A DNA stretch of 64,000 nt from Shewanella sp. CG12_big_fil_rev_8_21_14_0_65_47_15. Its GTDB lineage: Bacteria; Pseudomonadota; Gammaproteobacteria; Enterobacterales; Shewanellaceae. The stretch is from contig NZ_PFGL01000011.1 in the NCBI RefSeq assembly GCF_002783505.1, positions 1 through 64,000 on the forward strand, in the 5' to 3' direction. Position numbers and translations under genes: made by a program. Of the stretch, positions 28,768 through 36,415 are shown in pieces. A model generated the notes under the pieces. It saw only the letters and a program-made list of their open reading frames with translations. It was not told the DNA's origin and searched no databases. How positions within the stretch are numbered: position 1 is the first letter of the stretch; each line of letters opens with the position of its first letter.

Positions 28768-30282
28768 CTACTTCATCAGTTCGATTTCGCTCAGCTTCCA
28801 ACTTTTGTCGAACCAAGGTTCGAGTGGGCCGTATAGCCGGAACAGCATATTCCAGCCTTTGCCGGGAATGGTCTGAATCCAGTTGTGTTCCATCCCGGTC
28901 GGAGCCTTCGGTCCGAAATACACGTCCACTGAACCATCCTTGTTGACCACCAAGCTCTTGTCCAAACTGCTCACCTGTGGAAAGTCTTGACTGGTCTGAA
29001 GCATTGAACGGGTCTGGTTGTCGTACACGATTGCAGACCAAAAGTCCTTTGCCGGAGCATTAGGCAACACATGCAGTCGATAGGTCTTGCCACCGTCCAG
29101 TGGATTACCTTGAGAATCCACGATTCCGACGGCATATTGGGAGCCTTGTCCAATCATCTTGGCTTCCATTGCTGGCGTCACACCAGTTGCATAGAAGTAA
29201 AAGAAAGCGGCGGCATCGAGATGGGCTACACCGGGTTGCGACTCGAACTTGTATCCGCCGAGCCATTGCCGCCAAGTGCTGTTCGGGTAGTAAAAGGCTT
29301 CAGGTATGCGACTCTGATAGGTCAACGTCCGCGCAGTGGCGTCACCCACCGCAGCCGCCTCGGCCAGTATCTTCTTCATGCGATCATCTGGCGCGAATGG
29401 TTTGCCCTTCTCTATACCTATAGAAGCAAAAAAACCTAAGGTGACCGGATCAAGCGACTCGACGGGTTCATTCTGAACGACGTAGTCGAGAAGCTCCCAA
29501 AATTGGTAGTCGGCTGGTGCCACTGTGGAAAAATCTCGGTTGGACACGTTAACAAAGATGTTGGCTGGCGGTTTAGCGGCTTGCGACAAGGAGTAAATGC
29601 GAGTGTTGTTGTGCAGGCTCTGAATGGCGGGCTTGATATCCCCTTTCACTGGCATGTTGCGCCAGACGAGAATCGACTCGAATGTAGGAACACGCACAGC
29701 CATGTACTCAGCAGGCACTTCTCCATTGTATCCCGGCGGCAGCAGCAGGTATTTGCCTCCCTTGCCCTTGTCCGGGCCGACGATGCCGATGTCAGTTACA
29801 TACTTGAACCAGAAGTCATCAATCATACCCAGTGTCATGGGCGGTACTTCGACCACCAGCGGACCGTCATGCAGATTGATCCAAATCCATGTGTAGGGAG
29901 TGGTGGCGTTGGCCGTGAGAAAAATCGAACGGGAATTCATGTTGGTTTCAAATGTCGGGATCGTGATATTGGCAGGGCCAACGCTCAGTAATCCTTCGCG
30001 TAGCCCAGCCATATTTACAGGGGCTAATGCCAGTAAATATGCTTGCACTGCACGTTGAAAGTCGAGGTTGTCGTAAACCTTAGCAACGGTTTCTTTATCC
30101 GGAAAACCATCAAAAAACTTCAGGGTGCCTAGTCGCGTATCCACCTTATCCGGGATCTCTATGCCGGGAGGGATATCTGTGACCATCTTCATTTTCGGTG
30201 CAGACTGTGCCTGTGCTGCAAAGGCACCCATCATAAAAATAAGAGTCGCTATCCTAACACTTTCCATATATCTGATTTTCAT
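28768..30282 (-). CDS. DUF1254/DUF1214 exported protein
   Basis: This 504-residue protein has a signal peptide (IATLIFMMGAFAAQAQS), an N-terminal DUF1254 region (around KFFDGFPDKETVAKVYDNLDF) and a C-terminal DUF1214 region (around YRLHVLPNAPAKDFWSAIVYD). These paired domains are widespread in soil and marine bacteria, and their function is not established. The ATG at 30282 is preceded by GGAG at six bases; the track start at 30294 lies inside that site. Its base composition looks richer in G+C than the neighbouring channel and maturase genes. The proximity to a sulfatase suggests a part in handling the same substrate. Confidence 0.85.
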   Translation of the reverse strand: MKIRYMESVRIATLIFMMGAFAAQAQSAPKMKMVTDIPPGIEIPDKVDTRLGTLKFFDGFPDKETVAKVYDNLDFQRAVQAYLLALAPVNMAGLREGLLSVGPANITIPTFETNMNSRSIFLTANATTPYTWIWINLHDGPLVVEVPPMTLGMIDDFWFKYVTDIGIVGPDKGKGGKYLLLPPGYNGEVPAEYMAVRVPTFESILVWRNMPVKGDIKPAIQSLHNNTRIYSLSQAAKPPANIFVNVSNRDFSTVAPADYQFWELLDYVVQNEPVESLDPVTLGFFASIGIEKGKPFAPDDRMKKILAEAAAVGDATARTLTYQSRIPEAFYYPNSTWRQWLGGYKFESQPGVAHLDAAAFFYFYATGVTPAMEAKMIGQGSQYAVGIVDSQGNPLDGGKTYRLHVLPNAPAKDFWSAIVYDNQTRSMLQTSQDFPQVSSLDKSLVVNKDGSVDVYFGPKAPTGMEHNWIQTIPGKGWNMLFRLYGPLEPWFDKSWKLSEIELMK

Positions 30283-30352
30283 TGGAATCTCCATTTGTCT
30301 TGCAAGACTGAAAATTTGTATTGCCAGCTAACGTCCTAAATAATTTATCCTA

Positions 30353-30358
30353 ATTATA
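30353..30358 (-). promoter_or_regulatory. Candidate -10 box for the DUF1254 gene
   Basis: A perfect TATAAT occurs on the minus strand about 70 bases upstream of the chosen start, directly beside the 107-base inverted-end element. No good -35 hexamer was found. Confidence 0.35.
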
Positions 30359-30365
30359 CTACATC

Positions 30366-30472
30366 GCAGGGTATCGCACACGGACACACCGGCTCCTGAT
30401 CTCACAAGAAACGTCCCTGAAGGCTCCACCGCACCATTCCTAGCGCAGAGGGCCAGCTTACCGATACCCTGC
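30366..30472. repeat. 107-bp element with 11-bp perfect inverted ends
   Basis: The element starts GCAGGGTATCG and ends CGATACCCTGC, exact inverted copies, with a GC-rich interior in an AT-rich intergenic region. It could be a small MITE-like insertion or a structured RNA closed by a terminal stem. It lies just upstream of the DUF1254 promoter region, at the edge of the sulfatase module. Confidence 0.5.
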
Positions 30473-30859
30473 TCGTTCTATAAAGTGATCTACAATTCGG
30501 AACTACTATTTAGCACTTATCTCCTAGATAGCATCTTTCCCATTTTTTGTATCTCACGTTAAACAAACAATAGAATCAACCACTCGGCAAAACCGCATAT
30601 AACCTCCAATTAGGCATAATTTCCTTACCGTGAAAATCAACACAATGCGGACCTATCAACATGACTATCAAGTAATTGGCTGCTCAAAACCCTATACCAA
30701 ACACAGAGTAAAACCACGCCGTTACAAATATGTACATTTTAATAACATTTAATTTGCTAGCATGGGGGCACTGGACTAGCTTTAAGGAGCGAGGCTTAAC
30801 CCAAGACATCAATTACCTTTCCAACCAATAACCATCAACACTGTGAGCCGCAGCTAAAA

Positions 30860-31018
30860 ATGAAAAAACAGGATCGAGAGAGTGTTTCGCCTATGCTGCC
30901 CAGGCTCATTTTTGTCATCGTTGTACTCAATGTACTGATCGTTTTAGGATCTTATCTCCCCCCCGATGGCAGAGGCGCAGCTCTTAGATTGGATAGCCAA
31001 TGGCATGCATTTTCTTAA
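30860..31018 (+). CDS. Possible 52-residue single-pass membrane peptide
   Basis: An ATG frame missing from the track encodes MKKQDRESVSPMLPR, then a strongly hydrophobic helix (LIFVIVVLNVLIVLGSYL), then a short polar tail. That topology (basic N-terminus, one membrane helix) is sensible for a small membrane protein. However, no clear Shine-Dalgarno sequence precedes the ATG and I recognise no family. It sits in a 780-base gap between the divergently placed DUF1254 gene and the ppiC gene. Confidence 0.35.
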   Translation: MKKQDRESVSPMLPRLIFVIVVLNVLIVLGSYLPPDGRGAALRLDSQWHAFS

Positions 31019-31070
31019 AAGCATTACAGCTGATAAAACATAAACCGCTTGAGCTAGGATCGCACCGATA

Positions 31071-31352
31071 TCATGTTCGATAGAGTACCTTAACCACATG
31101 CCAGCCAAACTTAGTTTTCACTAAATGCGGGACTAATAATTCCCCCGAAAATGCGACCTTATCGAATTGAGGCACCATTTGGCCTTTTTTAAACTCGCCT
31201 AGATCGCCGCCTTTTTTCGCCGAAGGGCAAGAGGAGAAACGCTTCGCCAGTGCCGCAAAATTAGCCCCATTATTCAATTGCTTGATAATGTCTTCCGCCT
31301 GTTCTTTGTGCTTGACTAAAATATGCACTGCGGCGGCGGTTTTATATATCAT
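31071..31352 (-). CDS. ppiC: Parvulin-type peptidyl-prolyl isomerase C
   Basis: This small cytoplasmic peptidyl-prolyl cis-trans isomerase has about 93 residues and consists of a single parvulin domain, very like E. coli Ppi[19 protein letters not shown] at the start, [23 protein letters not shown] in the middle and [12 protein letters not shown] at the end. The start at 31352 (MIYKTAAA) follows GAGGAT and matches PpiC length; the track start at 31379 adds nine unneeded residues. It is transcribed alone, about 70 bases downstream of the PBP1B gene on the same strand, so read-through is possible. Confidence 0.92.
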   Translation of the reverse strand: MIYKTAAAVHILVKHKEQAEDIIKQLNNGANFAALAKRFSSCPSAKKGGDLGEFKKGQMVPQFDKVAFSGELLVPHLVKTKFGWHVVKVLYRT

Positions 31353-31449
31353 GTTCACATCCTCGAGGTTGCGACCCATGGCAAAGGCTTTAGGACCTAC
31401 GCCATAGGTCGACTCATTTATTCACTGATTTTCAATTGCTTATTGCAAC

Positions 31450-33756
31450 TTATTGGCCTAAAATTTTCTGCCACCATTGCAATGGCTCGCCGCAGTTTGC
31501 CGCCGGATTGTAGGAGCCTCTTAACGCTGGTAATGCCTCAACATTGCTACAACCCGCTTGTTTCGCTATCCCAGTATCGCGGTCAAAATAACCTTGTACG
31601 ACTCCAGCCACAGGAATAGAGCGTAAGCCAATGGGCGGACGCTCATTTAAGAAAGACTGATAAACGGCCATAGCGCCGCTGCTGCCATAGAGGCTGGTTT
31701 TTCCGTTATCGTCCCGTCCAACCCAAATGGCGGCCACGTTACGTTCATCAAATCCGGCAAACCAAGAATCACGGCTGTCATTACTGGTGCCGGTTTTACC
31801 CGCAAGGGCCACTCCCGGGAAGGCATTGCCTAACCGGGTCGCCGTCCCTGAGCGCACCACCTGTTGCATCGCATATTGCACCAGAAAATCCGTCTCTGGA
31901 GCTATCGCCTGTTCCTTCGCTAACCGGGTCACAGGTAAGGGCTGATTATGACTATCGAGCACGGCGGTGACTGTCGTGAGTTTGCGGTAAGTTCCATTAT
32001 CGGCAAGGGTTTGATAGACCTGTGCCACCATTAATGGCGAGCCATTTACCGCCCCTAATAACATAGATGGGTACTCGTTTAGGGGTTCTTCCCAGCCCGA
32101 TTTCGCCAGCGTCGTCGCCACCGCCCCGACACCGACCGCAATCCCGAGATTAACCGTTGGCACATTCATCGATTTCTTTAACGCCGTTAACAACGGCACT
32201 TGGCCACTAAAGGACTTATCAAAATTCTGCGGCGACCACGTCTTACCTTGCTCATTCTTCAAGGTGATAGGTTGATCCTTAAGCGGCGTCGCTAGGGTGA
32301 ACTGACTGTTGGGTGTCAGCGCCGTCGCATAGACAAAGGGCTTAATTAATGAGCCAATGGGGCGACGAATTTCTACCGCACGGTTAAAACCATCGAATCC
32401 AGGGGTTTTATCCCCCACCATGGCCGCAATGCCCCCCGTGTATTTATCGGTGACAACCATACCTATCTGCAGGGATTTGTTGCCTTTATCTAAGCTTTTA
32501 AAGGTTTGAGTCACGGCTTTTTCTGCTGCTTCCTGGGCCATAGGATCGAGGGTCGTATAGATTTTTACCCCTGACTGTTTCAGTAGCGCATCGCCGTAAC
32601 GCTCAACCAGTTCTTGTTTTACCAACGCATAGAAGGCGGGTAACTTTTGATGCACGGGTTTATTCTGATTACGTAACCCCAGCGGCGACTCGACTGCAAC
32701 TTTATATTGAGCCGTATTCAACTCGCCCGCCTCCATCAATAGACGCAGCACAAGATCCCGCCGCTCTTGGCTACGTTCTGGGTATTTCCACGGGTTGTAA
32801 TAGGAAGGCCCCTTAATGGCCGCCACTAAAAATGCTTGCTGTGGCATGGTTAATTCACCGATTGGGCGTCCAAAATAAAACTGCGACGCCAGCCCCATAC
32901 CGTGGACGGCGCGGGATTTATCCTGCCCCATATAAACTTCATTCAAATAGGCTTCGAGGATTTCATCTTTGCTATAACGGAAATCGATAATCACCGCCAT
33001 TAAGGCTTCCCGCACCTTGCGCAGTAGGGAGCGCTCACTCGAGAGGAAGAAGTTTTTCGCCAGCTGCTGGGTGAGAGTCGACCCCCCCTGCACTGTGCGC
33101 CCTGCACTTAAGTTAACAAAGGCGGCGCGAACGATGGCAAAGGGATTCACCCCGTGGTGTTCGTAAAAACTCCGATCTTCCACCAGCAATAGTGCCTGCA
33201 CTATGAGTTTTGGCATTTCATCTGTGGGGACAAATAGTCGGTCCTCACCATCACCGGCGATAATTCTATCGAGCAGCACGGGCTCGAGGTGGAATACCGC
33301 CAACTGGCGTTTATCTTCCATGCGCGCCACCGAGCTAACGCCGTCACTATCGAAGCTAATCATCACCCTTTGCTCGGCTTGATCGCCCTCTGGGTGCAAA
33401 AATGGTCGGCGCCATAGTTCGATACGGGTACTCGATGCCGAAAATTCACCGACCTGGCGGGGATTAGCGACCTTGCGATAACCCAATAGCTTAAGTTCCG
33501 CCATCAACTGAGGATGACTCACGGCGGCACCGGGATACAGGGCCATAGAGCGACTAAAGACTTGGGCGGGGAGATGCCATTTTTGCCCCTCAAATTTTCG
33601 GGCAATCACTTGGTCGAGGTAAATACTGTAGAAGGTCACCACAGCCAGCCCGACCAAGGCGAGCTTCCAAGTGAGCGACCAGATCCGTCCAAACAATCCG
33701 CGGTTACGCTTAGTTTGGCGCTGGGCAGGTGTTTTTTTTGTCGTCTTAGTTGTCAT
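31450..33756 (-). CDS. mrcB: Penicillin-binding protein 1B (bifunctional transglycosylase/transpeptidase)
   Basis: This class A penicillin-binding protein polymerises and cross-links peptidoglycan at the inner membrane. A basic cytoplasmic tail and one membrane helix (LALVGLAVVTFYSIYL) precede a UB2H-like region. The transglycosylase domain shows VEDRSFYEHHGVNP and GGSTLTQQLAKNFFL. The transpeptidase domain shows SLIK (active-site Ser), SMN and KTGTS. At 768 residues it has the usual length for PBP1B. It would pair with the lipoprotein LpoB, not seen in this window. The gene stands alone between hrpB and ppiC. Confidence 0.95.
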   Translation of the reverse strand: MTTKTTKKTPAQRQTKRNRGLFGRIWSLTWKLALVGLAVVTFYSIYLDQVIARKFEGQKWHLPAQVFSRSMALYPGAAVSHPQLMAELKLLGYRKVANPRQVGEFSASSTRIELWRRPFLHPEGDQAEQRVMISFDSDGVSSVARMEDKRQLAVFHLEPVLLDRIIAGDGEDRLFVPTDEMPKLIVQALLLVEDRSFYEHHGVNPFAIVRAAFVNLSAGRTVQGGSTLTQQLAKNFFLSSERSLLRKVREALMAVIIDFRYSKDEILEAYLNEVYMGQDKSRAVHGMGLASQFYFGRPIGELTMPQQAFLVAAIKGPSYYNPWKYPERSQERRDLVLRLLMEAGELNTAQYKVAVESPLGLRNQNKPVHQKLPAFYALVKQELVERYGDALLKQSGVKIYTTLDPMAQEAAEKAVTQTFKSLDKGNKSLQIGMVVTDKYTGGIAAMVGDKTPGFDGFNRAVEIRRPIGSLIKPFVYATALTPNSQFTLATPLKDQPITLKNEQGKTWSPQNFDKSFSGQVPLLTALKKSMNVPTVNLGIAVGVGAVATTLAKSGWEEPLNEYPSMLLGAVNGSPLMVAQVYQTLADNGTYRKLTTVTAVLDSHNQPLPVTRLAKEQAIAPETDFLVQYAMQQVVRSGTATRLGNAFPGVALAGKTGTSNDSRDSWFAGFDERNVAAIWVGRDDNGKTSLYGSSGAMAVYQSFLNERPPIGLRSIPVAGVVQGYFDRDTGIAKQAGCSNVEALPALRGSYNPAANCGEPLQWWQKILGQ

Positions 33757-33836
33757 ATCTACTTCATCATTATGGCATTAAAGGCTTCAGTCACAGACAC
33801 AACACGCCAGTGTTGTTAATCAAAGCAGTCTAAACG

Positions 33837-36332
33837 CTATGACTGGGATAAACCCAAGGTTTTTTTCTTGGTAAATTTTGTAGGTAAGGTATTCGCGGGG
33901 TCATCCGGCCATAAATGTTTTGGATATCGGCCGCGCATTTCCTTCTTCACTTCAACGTAGGGACCCTGCCAAAAACTGGCTAAATCCGCCGTTAGGGCTA
34001 AGGGGCGCTGGGCGGGTGACAATAACTCCATGGTCACCTTCAGTTTCCCCTGTGCAAGCATTGGGCTTTGGGCCATGCCAAAGGTTTCCTGCAATCTTAC
34101 CCTAAGTAAGGCTCGACCCGATGCCTCATACACTATCGGCGCAAAAGTCCCCGTCGCTAACGGCCATGAGGTCGGCAATAGGGCGTCGAGCGCCTGTTGT
34201 TGCTGCCAACTCAGCCTATTTGCGACAAAGCTAAAGCAATCGAGTTTCTGTAATTGCGGCAGATTATTCACATTTTCGAGGTATGGCGCCAGCCATGTTT
34301 CAAGGCTTTCCAAGAGCGCTGCATCGCTTATATCGGGCCAATCTGCGTTAGCCTCTAACGTCCTCGCCAGTTGGATCCTAGACTGGAATTGCTCTAAGTT
34401 AGCGTTCCAATTGAGGATTTGTAAACCTTGCTGACGAATGTAATTCAGTAATGCGGCAATAATTTGCGGGCGTTCAGGTTTGGCTATGACCTCAGATTTT
34501 ATGACAATTTGGCCGATCTTAAACTGCCGCTCGGCAACTACCCGCCCCTTAGTTTCGTCCCAACCGCATTGTTCGCTCGGCTCGAGCAAGGATTTCAATG
34601 TCCCATCAAATAAACTGGGCTCTAGCTTGGCCGCCAAATAGATCCGCCCTGCGTTTCTGCCTTCGGTTTCTTGAAAATCCGCCACCACCAGCCAAGGTGT
34701 TTGCGACAGCGCATCTTCGGCCGCCAGCACGACGCCAGTGCCATTGGCTAGTTGATAACCCTCAACCCCGCGAGCTTTAGCGATGCGATCTGGATAGGCT
34801 AAGGCCAACAATAATCCCACATCGCTGTGGTGAGCTTGGGTTGCAACCTTAGATAAGTCTGCGGTCAATCCTAACTTCTTCTGCCATTGTTTTGCCTGTT
34901 GCCCCGCTTGCCCCTGGCAGGCAAAGTGCAGGTAATTCAGCATATCTGCGCCCTTTCGAGGTAATCCTCGCGCCTCTAAAACCCCCGCAAGCAAACAGGC
35001 TAAACTGCCTAGCTCGGTTTCATTGAGGGATGTAGCGACCAACAACATATGGGCGAGGCGGGGATGGCAACCTAGCTCATAGGCGGCCTTACCGTGGGCG
35101 GTCAGTTTATGTTGGGCATCGACCATGCCTAAACGCTGCAGTAATTGCCAGGCTAGGGCTTCATTCACACTGGGCGGCGGCGTTAATAACATCATGTCAC
35201 TAAAGGATTTTGCCCCCCAATAGGCACAATCGTGGGCCATAGAGACCAGATCCGCCTGGCAAATTTCGGGCTCATCGGCCTTTAACATCCGCCCTTGTTC
35301 TTCTTGGCTCCATAATCTAATACACACACCCGCAGCTAAACGCCCGGCCCTGCCTGCGCGCTGCGTCGCCGAGGCTTGACTTATCCGTTTAAGACTTAAG
35401 CGGGTCACACCGGTTTTAGGGTTAAAGCTTGCTTGGCGTTTATAACCACTGTCGACAACAAAACCTATACCCTCGATGGTTAAACTCGACTCAGCTACGT
35501 TTGTCGATAGGACAATTTTACGCTTCCCCGCCTGCGATGCTCGAATAGCGTTATCCTGCTCGGCCCCCGAGAGTTCACCATAGAGGGGGCAAATTAAAAA
35601 AGTCGCGCTATCGAGCCGTTCACGCAGATACTGCGCCGACTTCAGGATTTCCGCCTTACCGGGTAAAAACACTAATACATCGTGATGATCACTAGCACTT
35701 GTCGAGCCGACTAACTCGAGCACGCAGCGGCAAAGATGATCTAACCACAGCTGTTGGCTGGGTACGGGGCGATATTCAAGGTCAACGGGAAAGCTGCGCC
35801 CTTCACTCTGCAGAATCGCCGCGGCGGGCATAAGCTCACCGAGTGCCAGCCCAGATAGGGTTGCCGACATGGCTAATATCTTTAAATCGTCCCTCAGGGA
35901 GCTTTGCACTTCGAGGGCGAGGGCCAAGCCTAAGTCGGTCGTGAGATGCCGCTCGTGGATCTCATCAAAAATGATCATTTCAACCCCAGTTAACTCGGGA
36001 TCTTGCTGGATCATCCTAGTCAATACACCTTCGGTGACTATCTCTAACCTTGTGTTACTACTGACCTTTGACTCACCGCGGACTCTATAGCCAACCTCTT
36101 GCCCGACGCTCTGTTGTCGACAACTGGCAATATAATGCGCCACACTGCGGGCAGCGACTCGGCGCGGTTCTAACATTAAAATTCGCCCGTGAATTTCAGG
36201 CCAATCGAGCATAGCCAGCGGCAGAGCGGTAGATTTACCCGCCCCCGTTGGCGCCTCGAGGATCACTTGGGCGTGGGTCGAAAAAGTGGCGCGCAGCGGC
36301 GCTAACAGAGAATGAATAGGTAGAGAGTTCAA
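33837..36332 (-). CDS. hrpB: ATP-dependent helicase HrpB
   Basis: This DEAH-box RNA-helicase-like ATPase has 831 residues, the usual length of HrpB. Walker A is APTGAGKSTALPLA, Walker B is FDEIHERH, then SAT, and motif VI is QRAGRAGRLAAG. The C-terminal HrpB-specific domain follows. Its cellular role in gammaproteobacteria is poorly known; it is non-essential in E. coli, where hrpB also neighbours mrcB, matching the arrangement here. No domain is missing. Confidence 0.93.
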   Translation of the reverse strand: MNSLPIHSLLAPLRATFSTHAQVILEAPTGAGKSTALPLAMLDWPEIHGRILMLEPRRVAARSVAHYIASCRQQSVGQEVGYRVRGESKVSSNTRLEIVTEGVLTRMIQQDPELTGVEMIIFDEIHERHLTTDLGLALALEVQSSLRDDLKILAMSATLSGLALGELMPAAAILQSEGRSFPVDLEYRPVPSQQLWLDHLCRCVLELVGSTSASDHHDVLVFLPGKAEILKSAQYLRERLDSATFLICPLYGELSGAEQDNAIRASQAGKRKIVLSTNVAESSLTIEGIGFVVDSGYKRQASFNPKTGVTRLSLKRISQASATQRAGRAGRLAAGVCIRLWSQEEQGRMLKADEPEICQADLVSMAHDCAYWGAKSFSDMMLLTPPPSVNEALAWQLLQRLGMVDAQHKLTAHGKAAYELGCHPRLAHMLLVATSLNETELGSLACLLAGVLEARGLPRKGADMLNYLHFACQGQAGQQAKQWQKKLGLTADLSKVATQAHHSDVGLLLALAYPDRIAKARGVEGYQLANGTGVVLAAEDALSQTPWLVVADFQETEGRNAGRIYLAAKLEPSLFDGTLKSLLEPSEQCGWDETKGRVVAERQFKIGQIVIKSEVIAKPERPQIIAALLNYIRQQGLQILNWNANLEQFQSRIQLARTLEANADWPDISDAALLESLETWLAPYLENVNNLPQLQKLDCFSFVANRLSWQQQQALDALLPTSWPLATGTFAPIVYEASGRALLRVRLQETFGMAQSPMLAQGKLKVTMELLSPAQRPLALTADLASFWQGPYVEVKKEMRGRYPKHLWPDDPANTLPTKFTKKKTLGLSQS

Positions 36333-36415
36333 AGCTCAGACGTCTAAGGCCAAAATAGGCCGCCAGTGTACTAAGAATCGGCCTTAAGTACCATTTTGCA
36401 CCGACCGAATCCTGA

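Noticed and set aside
29503-29991. 162-codon plus-strand frame
   Set aside because: It is antisense to the DUF1254/DUF1214 gene, which has signal peptide, domains and ribosome-binding site.
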